From positions 1-13,525 of the forward strand of contig DXTB01000029.1 of the NCBI GenBank assembly GCA_019410105.1: DNA of 13,525 nucleotides. Reading direction: 5' to 3'. The notes under the pieces are model-generated. The model saw only the letters and a program-made list of their open reading frames with translations. It was not told the origin of the DNA and made no database searches. A program made the position numbers and the translations under genes. Shown piece after piece: positions 1 through 8,508 of this stretch (position 1 is its first letter; each line of letters starts with the position of its first letter). The stretch is from Clostridiales bacterium. Lineage in GTDB: Bacteria; Bacillota_A; Clostridia; Oscillospirales; Oscillospiraceae.

Positions 1-938
1 AGAAGCTGATCGGCTCCCGCAAGTCCTACGCCACCATCGGCGGCAAGGGCGGCCGATCCACCCTGATCGGCCTTGGGAAGGTAGGCAGGCCGGTTATCAC
101 TGCGGCGCTGTTCGTGTTCTTCGCAGTGGGCATCATCATGCCAATCGTCATCTTGGTCATGGAGAGCTTCATGCTCAAGGAAGGTATCTACTCCCTGGAC
201 AACTTTACCCTCCACTACTGGATTGGCGAATCCAATCCCCAGATTATGGAGGGGCTGCCGGGCATCTTCAAGAATGACGAGTTCATCAACTCCCTGTTCA
301 ACTCCCTGCGCCTGACTCTCGTGAACGGCGTGTTCGGCACCATCTTCGGCCAGCTGCTTGGCTACATCACCGCCAAGGGCCGCGGCAGGCTCCACGGCAA
401 GCTGGTGGAACAGCTGGTGTTCATCCCCTATCTGATCCCGTCCGTGGCGTTCGGCGGCATCTATCTGTCCATGTTCTCCCAGCCCCAGCAGATCTTCGGC
501 GTGACCCTGGTGCCCGCCCTGTACGGCACCTTCGCTCTGCTGACGCTGGTGTCCGTGGTGAAGCATCTGCCCTTCGCGGCGCGGGCCGGCACCTCCAACA
601 TGCTGCAGATCAGCGGTGAGCTGGAAGAGGCGGCCACCATCGAGGGCGCCGGATTCTTCCGCCGGTTCGTGAAGATTGTGTTCCCCCTGTCCAAAGGCGG
701 CTTCATCTCCGGCTTCATGCTGATCTTCGTTTCCATCATGAAGGAGCTGGATCTGATCATCCTGATCATGACCCCCACCACCTCCACGCTGCCGTACCTG
801 GCGTTCCGGTACCAGAACGGCAACTCGCCGCAGGCATCTGACTGCGTGGCGATTGTGATGTTCTCTATTGTGTTCCTGGTGTATGCGATAGCGAATCTCT
901 CCGGCAAGGCGGACCTGGCCAAGAGCATGGCCGGCTGA
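1..938 (+). CDS. ABC importer permease, two-domain Fe3+/organophosphate type (5' end outside window)
   Basis: Integral membrane channel subunit of a binding-protein-dependent importer. The frame is open from base 3, so the gene enters from the left; 311 residues are visible. A GTG at 114 lies inside a membrane segment and is not the start. The first visible residues are basic and glycine-rich (SRKSYATIGGKGGRS), resembling the linker between the two halves of roughly 550-residue fused permeases of the FbpB/AfuB type, so this is probably the second half. Several hydrophobic segments follow. The cytoplasmic EAA loop that contacts the ATPase is clear at 624-690 (EEAATIEGAGFF, then FPL). The ATPase gene starts 32 nt downstream, so the two are surely in one operon. 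The substrate cannot be read from the permease. Family call secure; the fused form is inference. Confidence 0.9.
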   Translation, partial: KLIGSRKSYATIGGKGGRSTLIGLGKVGRPVITAALFVFFAVGIIMPIVILVMESFMLKEGIYSLDNFTLHYWIGESNPQIMEGLPGIFKNDEFINSLFNSLRLTLVNGVFGTIFGQLLGYITAKGRGRLHGKLVEQLVFIPYLIPSVAFGGIYLSMFSQPQQIFGVTLVPALYGTFALLTLVSVVKHLPFAARAGTSNMLQISGELEEAATIEGAGFFRRFVKIVFPLSKGGFISGFMLIFVSIMKELDLIILIMTPTTSTLPYLAFRYQNGNSPQASDCVAIVMFSIVFLVYAIANLSGKADLAKSMAG

Positions 939-970
939 CGCGGACAGAGAACTGAGAGGAGACGACGAAC

Positions 971-2092
971 ATGAGCAAGATTGAATTGAAACATATCGAT
1001 AAATTCTATGGCAAGAACCACGTTCTGAAAGATCTGAACCTGACCATCGAGGACGGCGACTTCATGACGCTGCTGGGCCCCTCCGGCTGCGGCAAGACCA
1101 CAACGCTGCGGGTGGTGTCCGGCCTGGAAAAGCCCCAGAACGGCTTCATCTACATGGACGGCAAGGAGATCGTCAACGCGGCGGAGGCGTACTACGCGCC
1201 CCCGTCCCAGCGGAACCTGAACCTGGTGTTCCAGTCCTACGCGCTGTGGCCCCACATGACTGTCTTTGAGAACGTGTCCTTCGGCCTGAAGATCAAAAAG
1301 ATCCCCTCCGCGGAGATCGAAAAAATGGTTGCCAGCGCCCTGGAACGGATGCAGATCGGCCAGTACGCCAAGCGGTATCCCACCGAGCTCTCCGGCGGCC
1401 AGCAGCAGCGTGTGGCCATCGCCCGCGCCATCGTGTCAGAGCCCCGGCTGCTCCTGCTTGACGAGCCCCTGTCCAACCTGGACGCCAAGCTCCGCGTGGA
1501 TATGCGGTCCGAGCTGAAGCGCCTGCACCACGACACCGGCAGCACCATCATCTACGTCACCCACGACCAGGTGGAGGCGCTGACCATGTCCACCAAGATC
1601 GCCCTGTTCCGTGAGGGCGAGCTGGTCCAGGTGGATAAGCCTCTGGAGCTGTACGACAACCCCTGCGATCTCTATACGGCGGACTTCATCGGCAACCCCA
1701 GCATCAACTTCGTGGAGGCCTCGGGCACCGCCGGCGCGTCCGGGCTGTCGGTTGACGGTGTCATGGGCCGCCTGGAGTTCTCCCGGGAGGACATGACGCC
1801 TGAAGCGCCCGCCTCCGGCGACCTGAAGCTGGTTCTGGGCATCCGCCCGGAGCAGATCACCATTTCCCGTGAGAAGACCGACGCCGCGCAGGTGGAGGCC
1901 CGTGTATACGCCGGAATGCCCGCCGGTTCCGAGACCCTGATCTCCGTCCGGGTCGGTGAGAAGCTGATTACTGTAAAGGAGCTGGGCTCCACCCATTACG
2001 CCGGCGATGAGACGGTCTATCTCTCCTACCCGCCCAAGAAGGTCAATGTGTTCGACGCCTCTACCAAACGCCTGATCAAGTACTCCCGCTAA
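971..2092 (+). CDS. ABC importer ATP-binding subunit (FbpC/PotA/AfuC type)
   Basis: Cytoplasmic ATPase that powers the adjacent permease. The 373 residues carry every ABC motif: Walker A GPSGCGKTT (36-44), Q-loop Q88, signature LSGGQQQR (140-147), Walker B LLLLDE with D164 and E165, D-loop SNLDA, and switch histidine H198 in THDQVEALT. Roughly residues 240-373 form the C-terminal TOBE-like regulatory region typical of importers for iron(III), polyamines, phosphonates and related solutes. Nothing is missing, so it should be active. The start is supported by AGAGGAG at 955-961, 9 nt before the ATG. It follows the permease by 32 nt and precedes the binding protein by 105 nt. The family is certain; the substrate class is not determined by this subunit. 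Confidence 0.95.
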   Translation: MSKIELKHIDKFYGKNHVLKDLNLTIEDGDFMTLLGPSGCGKTTTLRVVSGLEKPQNGFIYMDGKEIVNAAEAYYAPPSQRNLNLVFQSYALWPHMTVFENVSFGLKIKKIPSAEIEKMVASALERMQIGQYAKRYPTELSGGQQQRVAIARAIVSEPRLLLLDEPLSNLDAKLRVDMRSELKRLHHDTGSTIIYVTHDQVEALTMSTKIALFREGELVQVDKPLELYDNPCDLYTADFIGNPSINFVEASGTAGASGLSVDGVMGRLEFSREDMTPEAPASGDLKLVLGIRPEQITISREKTDAAQVEARVYAGMPAGSETLISVRVGEKLITVKELGSTHYAGDETVYLSYPPKKVNVFDASTKRLIKYSR

Positions 2093-2197
2093 GTGTGCGT
2101 TTCCATCATCCGAGCGATCCCGGAGTATCCTGCGGCGTCAGCCGTTGCGATAAAAGAGAGCGATTTGAGGAAGAATGATTAAAGGAGGAAAAGAACC

Positions 2198-3388
2198 ATG
2201 TTGAAGCACAAGAAACTATTGAGCGCCCTGTTGGCTGCTGTCATGCTGTTTACTGTGACCGGCTGCGGCGGAACGGATGATGAGGCGGAGGATGCCGGCG
2301 CCACCTCCTGGGAGGAAACCGCCAACATCACCGCCACGGACGAGACGGATGAGGAGCTCTATGAGCAGGCCATCGCCGAGGGCGGCGAGGTCACCCTGTA
2401 CTCCATCTCCTCCCGCTGCACCAAGGTGGCGGAGGCCTTCATGGACAAGTACCCCGAAATCACCTGCACGCCCTTTGATATCTCTACCAACGACCTGCTG
2501 GACAAGGTCACCCGTGAGCACGAGGCCGGCCAGTATGTGGCGGATGTGGTCCATATCAAGGATGAGGACGGCTCCCTGTACAATGAGTATGTGCAAAACA
2601 AGATTTTTTACATATATCAGCCTGCCGACATCCTCGCCCATATTGATCCCAGCCTGACAGAGACGCAAACCCCTCTGTACATTGAGCTGACCCAGCTGTT
2701 CTACAATGCTGAGGCTTATCCTGACGGTTCCCCTGTCACCAACATCTGGCAGGTGACCGAGCCCCAATGGAAGGGCAAGATCCTGATGCAGGATCCCCTG
2801 AATAATGTGGGCTGGGGCTCCTGGATTACCGGCTTCTGCGTGGGTGATACCCCGGATCAGCTGGCTGCCGCCTATGAGGAACTGTATGGCGAGGAGCTGG
2901 TGCTCTCTGAGGGCTGCGCCAACGCCGGCTACGAGTTCCTGAAGCGCCTGCGTGAGAATGAGCCGATCTTCACCTCCGCTTCTGACGAGGTCGCCGAGGC
3001 TGTCGGCACCCCCGGCCAGTCCGATCCCCCCATTGGTTTCTGCGCCTCCTCCAAGCTGCGCAAGAACGAGGATAACGGCTGGGTCCTGGCTCCCGTGAAC
3101 CTGTATCCCACCACCGGCATCCCCGCCATCAACACCCTGTACGTGGTGGAAGGCTGTGAGCATCCCGCTGCCGCCAAACTGCTGATCCGCTTCATGATGG
3201 GCGGCATTGATGGCGATACCAGCGGCTACGAGCCCTTCAACACCCTGGGCGGCTGGCCTGTCCGGGACGACATTGAACCCGCTGAGGGCTCTGTCCCCTA
3301 TGAGGAGATGAACGTTTCCCCGTTCGATCCCAATTCCATCTACATGGAGTTCATGACCGTCCGTGACTTCTGGCAGATGCTCGGATAA
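2198..3388 (+). CDS. ABC importer substrate-binding lipoprotein (extracellular solute-binding family 1, FbpA/AfuA-like)
   Basis: Surface-anchored binding protein that delivers ligand to the permease encoded upstream. The N terminus is a lipoprotein signal: basic MLKHKK, hydrophobic core, then lipobox VTGC with the lipidated cysteine at C23. A flexible acidic stretch follows (about 24-60), then the mature fold begins with EGGEVTLYSIS (61-71), a common opening of FbpA-type proteins. WKGKILMQDP at 191-200 is another family landmark. Total length is 396 residues, normal for the group. I do not see the adjacent tyrosine pair used by classical ferric-binding proteins, so iron should not be assumed. 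Within this family AfuA is known to bind phosphorylated sugars. A strong AAAGGAGG at 2181-2188 sets the start. Ligand unknown. Confidence 0.9.
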   Translation: MLKHKKLLSALLAAVMLFTVTGCGGTDDEAEDAGATSWEETANITATDETDEELYEQAIAEGGEVTLYSISSRCTKVAEAFMDKYPEITCTPFDISTNDLLDKVTREHEAGQYVADVVHIKDEDGSLYNEYVQNKIFYIYQPADILAHIDPSLTETQTPLYIELTQLFYNAEAYPDGSPVTNIWQVTEPQWKGKILMQDPLNNVGWGSWITGFCVGDTPDQLAAAYEELYGEELVLSEGCANAGYEFLKRLRENEPIFTSASDEVAEAVGTPGQSDPPIGFCASSKLRKNEDNGWVLAPVNLYPTTGIPAINTLYVVEGCEHPAAAKLLIRFMMGGIDGDTSGYEPFNTLGGWPVRDDIEPAEGSVPYEEMNVSPFDPNSIYMEFMTVRDFWQMLG

Positions 3389-3420
3389 CAGCACTTCGGC
3401 GATCCTGGCTGCTTCACACG

Positions 3421-3448
3421 GCCGGCGGACGGGAATCCGTCCGCCGGC
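3421..3448 (+). other. Perfect 12-bp GC hairpin between the lipoprotein and membrane-protein genes
   Basis: The arms 3421-3432 and 3437-3448 are exact inverted complements around the 4-nt loop GAAT. No T-run follows (the next bases are TCTCCATTCC), so it is not a textbook intrinsic terminator. It sits just after a binding-protein gene, where such structures often protect the 3' end of the upstream message or attenuate read-through, giving more binding protein than downstream products. That role is inference. Confidence 0.6.
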
Positions 3449-3485
3449 TCTCCATTCCGGCCCTCTCAGATAAGGAGATATGCGC

Positions 3486-4118
3486 ATGAATCTATTCATT
3501 GACAAGAATCACCGGCGGAAGAGCCCCATTGCCATTGCAGGCTTTTTCGCCACGCTGCTGGACCTCTGCATCTACGGGGTTCTGTATACCCTGCTGGCAG
3601 AGCCGCTGTACCGGCAGCTTACGCTGCCCAGCACTGCAGCCACCAACGCCGTGCACACGCTGATCATCGCATTGGCGGGGACGGCAATCGGCAGCCTGCT
3701 GTTCCTTCTGCGGGACAAGCGGGTGGCGCTGTTCGGGTTTGTGGGGCTGGCGGTGGTTCTGGTGATGTTCTACTTCGCAGCCTGGATGCTGGATACAGAC
3801 CAGCGGGCAACCATGGTGCAGCTGATTACCCTGTATGGTGTGGCACCGGCCCTGATCGGAAACGCGGTGGCTTGGCCGGTCTATCTCAAGCTGAGAAAGA
3901 CCCATCCTCTGCCTGTGCAGAAGACTCTGCAGGAGGAGATGCGGGAGGCGGCCGGGACCAAGGCTGATGCCGCCCCCAAAGCGCATCCTGCTGCCCCGGC
4001 TGCTGAAGAGCGGCCCCAGCGGTCTCCCCAGGAGGATGCCATGCTGTTGTTTGAGGACGGAGAGGATGCCGGCTGCCACCGCCGGCGGAATACACACGGA
4101 AAGGATGAGGATTCCTGA
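3486..4118 (+). CDS. Four-helix membrane protein of unknown function
   Basis: I do not recognise the family. An ATG at 3480 is in frame, but AAGGAG at 3472-3477 would be only 2 nt from it. The ATG at 3486 has an 8-nt spacing and is preferred, giving 210 residues. A short basic N terminus (KNHRRK) is followed by four hydrophobic segments at about 15-38, 56-75, 80-101 and 111-135. A charged, Ala/Pro-rich tail of about 75 residues then runs to the end and is probably cytosolic. No catalytic motif is visible. The gene follows the transporter's binding protein, and its stop codon overlaps the HAD gene start by 1 nt (TGATG). This suggests it works with the transporter and the HAD protein, for example as an accessory membrane subunit. 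That role is inference only. Confidence 0.8.
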   Translation: MNLFIDKNHRRKSPIAIAGFFATLLDLCIYGVLYTLLAEPLYRQLTLPSTAATNAVHTLIIALAGTAIGSLLFLLRDKRVALFGFVGLAVVLVMFYFAAWMLDTDQRATMVQLITLYGVAPALIGNAVAWPVYLKLRKTHPLPVQKTLQEEMREAAGTKADAAPKAHPAAPAAEERPQRSPQEDAMLLFEDGEDAGCHRRRNTHGKDEDS

Positions 4119-4894
4119 TGCTGACAACCGTTTTATTTGATATGGGCGGAACTCTGGAGGATATTTGGTACAACGAGGACACCCAGCGGGCGACCTGCCG
4201 CAGGCTGCTGGAGGTCCTGCGGGCCAACGGCCTGGAGCCCGGCTGCCCGGACGATGTGTTCTGGAAGCGGATCACGGACGGCGTAAAGGCCTATAAGCAG
4301 TGGAGCGAGGGGAATATGCTGGAGAAAAAGCCGGAGGAGATTTGGCCGGACTGGTATCTTCGGGACTTTGCCTTTGACCGGGAAAAGTTGCTGCCCATCA
4401 CCGAGGAGCTGGCCAACCTGTGGGAGGTCACCTTCTACCACCGGGAGCTCCGCGACGGCGCGGCAGAGATGCTGCAGGCCCTGAAGAGCCGGGGCTACCA
4501 CCTGGGCGTTATCTCCAACAACGCCTCGCTGTACAATGTGTTCCGCGTGCTGGAGGACTACGGCATCCGCGGCTTTATGGAGGATGTAACGGTCTCCAGC
4601 GTCACCGGTTATCGCAAACCCCATCCGGAGATCTTCCGGATCGCCCTGCGGCAAATGCAGGCAAAGCCGGAAATGTGCGTCTATGTGGGCGACACGGTCT
4701 CCAGGGACATCATCGGCCCCAAGCAGGTGGGCTTTGCCAAGGCCGTGCAGATCCGCTCCTTCCTGTCGGAGCAGAAGGATGTGCACGTGGCCGCGGATGC
4801 GGCACAGCCGGACAAGGTTATCGGAACACTGATGGACCTGGTGACTTGGCTGGACCAGATCAATCCAGAGCTGGCCCCCGCCCCCGGCGCATAA
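4118..4894 (+). CDS. HAD-superfamily hydrolase with atypical motif I (DMGGT)
   Basis: Soluble 258-residue haloacid-dehalogenase-fold protein. Visible motifs are motif I FDMGGTL with nucleophile D8; an alpha-helical cap (about 15-100); motif II S133-N134 in GVISNNA; motif III K167 in YRKPHP; and motif IV GDTVSRD with D192 and D197. The second motif I aspartate, the general acid/base of HAD phosphatases, is replaced by G10. HAD enzymes lacking that aspartate include phosphonatases (Ala there) and dehalogenases. Some proteins annotated as phosphatases also carry GGT, so the reaction is open. The ATG overlaps the upstream stop by 1 nt, implying translational coupling. Cotranscription with an AfuA-like importer suggests action on an imported phosphorylated or phosphonate compound. 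Family certain, substrate unknown. Confidence 0.88.
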   Translation: MLTTVLFDMGGTLEDIWYNEDTQRATCRRLLEVLRANGLEPGCPDDVFWKRITDGVKAYKQWSEGNMLEKKPEEIWPDWYLRDFAFDREKLLPITEELANLWEVTFYHRELRDGAAEMLQALKSRGYHLGVISNNASLYNVFRVLEDYGIRGFMEDVTVSSVTGYRKPHPEIFRIALRQMQAKPEMCVYVGDTVSRDIIGPKQVGFAKAVQIRSFLSEQKDVHVAADAAQPDKVIGTLMDLVTWLDQINPELAPAPGA

Positions 4895-4936
4895 CCACTC
4901 ATTTAATTTGCTCACTTTACTTTTTTCTCTTTCTTG

Positions 4937-4975
4937 CGGAGAGGCGCCCGGCTGAATGGCCGGGGCGCCTCTCCG
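4937..4975. terminator. Hairpin in the convergent gap, probable weak bidirectional terminator
   Basis: Perfect 13-bp GC-rich arms (4937-4949 and 4963-4975), with further pairing inside around a bulged G, lie between the HAD stop and the end of the exporter gene on the other strand. The + side trailer (TGTTGTC) is only modestly T-rich. On the - side the transcript downstream of the hairpin would be A-rich. Placement between convergent genes supports termination; the lack of a good U-tract lowers confidence. Confidence 0.55.
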
Positions 4976-5000
4976 TGTTGTCATGAAATCCGGGGGGCTG

Positions 5001-6734
5001 TCAGGAGAACTGGGCATCGTATAGGACCCGATAGATGCCGCCGGCATCCAGCAGCTGCTGGTGAGTGCCCTGCTCGGCGATCCGGCCGTCCTGCAGTACC
5101 AGGATGCGGTCCGCCGTGCGCACTGTGGCCAGACGGTGGGCGATGAGGAAACAGGTGCGCCCCCTCCGCAGCCGCTCCAGGGCGGCGCTGATCTGCTCCT
5201 CGGTCTCCGGGTCCACGTCCGAGGTGGCCTCGTCCAAGATCACGATGTCCGCATTGGAGAGGAAGCAGCGGGCAAGGGCCAGCAGCTGCCGCTGGCCCTT
5301 GGAGAGGCCGGCGCCGCTGTCAGTGAGTGCGGTATCATATCCATCCGGCAGGGAGGAGAGAAAGGAATGGATACAGGCTGCCTTGGCGGCGGCCTCGATC
5401 TGGGCGCGGGTAGCGCCCGGCACGCCGTAGGCGATGTTTTCCGCGATGGTGCCGCCGCACAGCCAGCCGTCCTGCAAGACGATGGCCAAGCGGCGCCGGA
5501 GGCCGTCCCGGGTGTACTGCTGGAGGGGCAGTCCGTCAATGGTGATCGTGCCGCTCTGGGGTGTATAGAATCGCAGCAGGAGGGAGACCAGGGTGGTCTT
5601 GCCGGCCCCGGTGGGCCCCACCACGGCCACCATGCTGCCGGCGGGGATGTCCGCGCTGAAGTCCCGCAGCACCGGGTGGGCGGGGTCATAGCCGAAGTCC
5701 ACATGGCGGAAGGAGATGGCGCCGGAGAGCTTGCCTGGCTCCCGGGCGCCCGGCAAGTCGCCATCCTCTGCCGGCTGGTCCAGCAGATCCAGAACCCGCT
5801 CCGCCGCGGCCACGGAGGCCTGCAGGTCGCTGAGGAGCTCCGCCGTCTCCCGGATAGGACCGGAGAATTTGCGGGAGTACAGCACAAAGGAGGACAGCGC
5901 CCCCAGGGACAGTCCGCCGCCTAAGTACAGCAGGGCACCAAAGACACTGACCGCCGCCAGGGAGAGGTTGTTGATGAAGTTGACGGAGGGCCCCAGGGCC
6001 GTGCTGGCGCAGTCGGCCTTGTAGTACGTCTCGGAGGCGGCGTCGTTTTTCTCGGCGAACTGCCGAAGATCTGCCGCCTCGACGCCGTAGACCCGAATGG
6101 CCCGCTGGCAGCTGACCCGCTCCTCCGCAAAGCTATTCAAGGCCCCCAGCTCCTGGGAGCGGCGGCGGAACAGGGGATGGATATGCTTCATCTGGAGCCG
6201 CGTCAGCAGGACGGAGAGCGGCACGGTCAGGAAAAACACGCCGGAGAGCAGGGGGGAGAGCATCAGCAGCATCACAAAGGAGCCAATGACCGTCAGCAGG
6301 CTGGTGCCGATCTGGAGCAGATCAGTGGACAGGGCGGCGTTGACCGTGTCCACATCATAGCAGACCCGGCTGATCAGATCCCCCGCCGGGTGGGTGTCAA
6401 AATACCGGACCGGTAGCTGAGTGATTTGCTGAAAAGCTGCCTTCCGCAATGTGTAGGATACGGTCTGCCCCACCCGCACCAGGGCGGCGGAGGCGCCGTA
6501 GCTGCAAACAGCGGACAGGACAGCGGCTCCGAGACCTGCGGCACAGCACCGCAGCACCGCGGTCAGGTCCGCAGCCCCCGGCCCAGTCCCGATGGCCTCC
6601 ACCGCCCAGCCCGCCACGAGAGGCACCAGCAGCGCCAGCAGACCGGACAGAGCGGCCAGCGCCGCAGCCCCTGCTAGGGACGACGCCTGGGGCCGCAGGA
6701 ACCGGCCCATCCGGCGAAACAGATGTCGTTTCAT
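5001..6734 (-). CDS. Heterodimeric ABC exporter, consensus-site subunit
   Basis: Half-transporter of 577 residues: six-helix type I exporter membrane domain (about 15-310) followed by a nucleotide-binding domain. Motifs are Walker A GPTGAGKTT (373-381), Q-loop Q421, signature LSKGQ (477-481), Walker B VILDE with catalytic E502, and switch histidine H533 in IAHRLATV. The catalytic Glu and His are intact, but the signature has Lys in place of the first Gly. Its start ATG overlaps the stop of the upstream exporter gene by 4 nt (ATGA), so the two are translationally coupled and surely pair. In such heterodimers this subunit's Walker motifs combine with the partner's signature to form the active ATP site. 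The family exports drugs, lipids or peptides; the substrate here is unknown. Confidence 0.93.
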   Translation of the reverse strand: MKRHLFRRMGRFLRPQASSLAGAAALAALSGLLALLVPLVAGWAVEAIGTGPGAADLTAVLRCCAAGLGAAVLSAVCSYGASAALVRVGQTVSYTLRKAAFQQITQLPVRYFDTHPAGDLISRVCYDVDTVNAALSTDLLQIGTSLLTVIGSFVMLLMLSPLLSGVFFLTVPLSVLLTRLQMKHIHPLFRRRSQELGALNSFAEERVSCQRAIRVYGVEAADLRQFAEKNDAASETYYKADCASTALGPSVNFINNLSLAAVSVFGALLYLGGGLSLGALSSFVLYSRKFSGPIRETAELLSDLQASVAAAERVLDLLDQPAEDGDLPGAREPGKLSGAISFRHVDFGYDPAHPVLRDFSADIPAGSMVAVVGPTGAGKTTLVSLLLRFYTPQSGTITIDGLPLQQYTRDGLRRRLAIVLQDGWLCGGTIAENIAYGVPGATRAQIEAAAKAACIHSFLSSLPDGYDTALTDSGAGLSKGQRQLLALARCFLSNADIVILDEATSDVDPETEEQISAALERLRRGRTCFLIAHRLATVRTADRILVLQDGRIAEQGTHQQLLDAGGIYRVLYDAQFS

Positions 6735-8440
6735 CCGACATCACCTCCCATCTGGAGCTTGGCCATGCGCTGATAGCGCCGGCAGGAGGCCATCAGCGCG
6801 TCATGGCAGCCCTGGGCGTCGATGCGGCCGTTTTCCAGGACCAGAATGCAGTCCGCTTCACGCACGGCGGACACCCGCTCGGAGATTATCACCAGGGTAG
6901 TGCCGGGGAAATCCCGCCGCAGCGCCTGCCGCAGCGCGGCGGCTGTGGAGTAGTCCAGGGCGCTGTCGGCATTGTCCAGTATCAGGATCTCCGGCCGGTC
7001 CGCCAGGGCCCGGGCGATCAGCAGCCGCTGGCGCTGGCCGCCGGAGAGGTTGGCGCCGCCCAGGTCCAGCGGGGTGTCCAGACCCTGAGGCAGCTGGGAG
7101 ATAAAGGGCCACGCCTGGGCCGTCCGGGCGGCGGCTTCCACCGCCGGCCGTGGGAGATTTCGCAGGAAGGAGATGTTTTGATAGACGGTACCGCGGATCA
7201 GGTCGTCGCTTTGAAAGACCACGCCGAAGCGGCTCTGGAGTGCCCGGCGATCCTGGGCCTTTACATCCATGCCGCCCACCCAGACCACGCCCCGGTCTGC
7301 GTCATACAGCCGCAGCAGCAGGGCGGTCAGTGTGCTCTTGCCGCTGCCGGTGGGCCCCAGGATTCCCAGCATCCCGCCTTGGCGCAGGAGGAAGGACGCC
7401 TCCTCCACATCCGGCTTGGCACCCTGATAGGAGAATGTGACGCGGTCCATGCCCAGAAAACCGCCGCCAGCAGGCAGGGGAGCTGTTTGCCGCTGCTGCT
7501 CCGGGGCCAGCAGGACCTCCTGGATCCGGCGGGCGGATGCGGCGCCCTTGCTGACCTTCACGAACACCTTGGAAAGCCCCAGTGTGGCGCTTTGGATCAG
7601 AGTGAAGTAGGTCATAAAGGCGACGATCTGCCCGGGGGGCATCAGTCCCGCGTTGACCCGCAGGGCCCCCACCAGGACTACCAGGATGAGCCCGGCGTTC
7701 AGCAGCAGATCGGTTATGGGGGTTGCCAGCGCCATGACCTGCCCGGCCTGCGCCTCTGCCTGCCGCTGGGCCTGGTTGGCTGTGTCAAAGCGATCCCGCT
7801 CCCTGACCTGACAGGCGAGGGCCTTTACCACCCGCACCCCGGCGGCGTTCTCCCGGAGGATGCGTACCACCGTGTCCACAGCCGCCTGAGCTCTGGTGTA
7901 GTGGGGGATCCCCCGCCGGGTCACCAGCGTAATGGTGAGAAAGGTGAGAAGGCTCACCGCCAGCTGCACCAGCGCCAGAGAGGGCTCCAGCATAAAGGTC
8001 AGTATCAATCCGCCCAACACCAGCATGGGGGCCCGGATGCCGCCCCGCTGGACCTTGTCAAACATCTGGTGGACATTGTAGGTGTCATTGGTGAGGCGGG
8101 ACACCAGGGAGGAGGGTGAGAATTGGTCTGCCTGGGTGCAGGAGAGTCCCTGGATCCGGCGGTAGAGATCCTGGCGCAGTACCCGGGTCATCTCCATGGA
8201 GACCCAGGCGGCCATCCGGTTGGCGGTAATGTTGCAGCCCACCGCCCCAAGAGCCAGCAGCGACATCCAGCCGCCGGTCCGCCAGATGGCGGCAGTGTCG
8301 CCGGCGGGCACCAGCTCGTCGATGATTTCTGCCAGCAGGAGGGGGAGGATCAGCTCCAGGACCGCTGCGGTGAATTTGATGGCGGCACCGGCGGCGACCC
8401 GCCCGGCATGGGGGCGCAGATAGCCCAACACGGTTTTCAT
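6731..8440 (-). CDS. Heterodimeric ABC exporter, degenerate-site subunit
   Basis: Half-transporter of 569 residues. The ATG at 8440 is chosen because AGAGGTG lies just upstream and MKTVLGYLRPH is a standard opening for the family; the frame runs about 30 codons further back without family resemblance. It has a membrane domain, Walker A GPTGSGKST (362-370), a canonical signature LSGGQ (465-469) and Walker B ILILDN. The catalytic Glu is replaced by N490 and the switch His by E521 (IISERVSAV). Its own ATP site is therefore predicted to bind but hardly hydrolyse ATP, as in TAP, BmrCD and TM287/288. Its signature completes the partner's active site. The gene lies 117 nt downstream of the phosphoglycerate mutase gene; a hairpin in that gap makes cotranscription uncertain. 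Confidence 0.92.
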   Translation of the reverse strand: MKTVLGYLRPHAGRVAAGAAIKFTAAVLELILPLLLAEIIDELVPAGDTAAIWRTGGWMSLLALGAVGCNITANRMAAWVSMEMTRVLRQDLYRRIQGLSCTQADQFSPSSLVSRLTNDTYNVHQMFDKVQRGGIRAPMLVLGGLILTFMLEPSLALVQLAVSLLTFLTITLVTRRGIPHYTRAQAAVDTVVRILRENAAGVRVVKALACQVRERDRFDTANQAQRQAEAQAGQVMALATPITDLLLNAGLILVVLVGALRVNAGLMPPGQIVAFMTYFTLIQSATLGLSKVFVKVSKGAASARRIQEVLLAPEQQRQTAPLPAGGGFLGMDRVTFSYQGAKPDVEEASFLLRQGGMLGILGPTGSGKSTLTALLLRLYDADRGVVWVGGMDVKAQDRRALQSRFGVVFQSDDLIRGTVYQNISFLRNLPRPAVEAAARTAQAWPFISQLPQGLDTPLDLGGANLSGGQRQRLLIARALADRPEILILDNADSALDYSTAAALRQALRRDFPGTTLVIISERVSAVREADCILVLENGRIDAQGCHDALMASCRRYQRMAKLQMGGDVG

Positions 8441-8491
8441 AGCGCACCTCTTTTCCAATGTGCAGACAATCTCGCAGCACGCCCTTGGCGG

Positions 8492-8508
8492 CTGTATCAC
8501 AAATACAG
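8492..8508 (-). other. Small hairpin in the mutase-exporter gap
   Basis: CTGTAT (8492-8497) and ATACAG (8503-8508) form a 6-bp stem with the 5-nt loop CACAA on the + strand. It abuts the larger GC hairpin at 8509-8545. On the mutase transcript the two would be read in series, big stem first. Possibly part of an attenuator; too short to call alone. Confidence 0.35.

Noticed and set aside
1..3388. Naming the transporter as an iron(III) importer (fbpABC)
   Set aside because: The family is often annotated so by default; the tyrosine pair of ferric-binding proteins is not visible, and the neighbouring HAD gene points elsewhere.
2216..3505. Open frame of 429 codons on the - strand
   Set aside because: Antisense to the clear lipoprotein gene with a signal peptide and strong ribosome binding site; no recognisable domain.
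4937..4975. Textbook intrinsic terminator with U-tract
   Set aside because: The stem is strong, but neither side has a proper T-run after it in the reading direction; kept only as a probable weak terminator.
6449..8119. Long open frame of 556 codons on the + strand, opposite the exporter genes
   Set aside because: It is antisense to two genes with complete ABC motifs; composition (His, Gln, Gly, Pro rich) and lack of any motif are typical of a shadow frame in GC-rich DNA.
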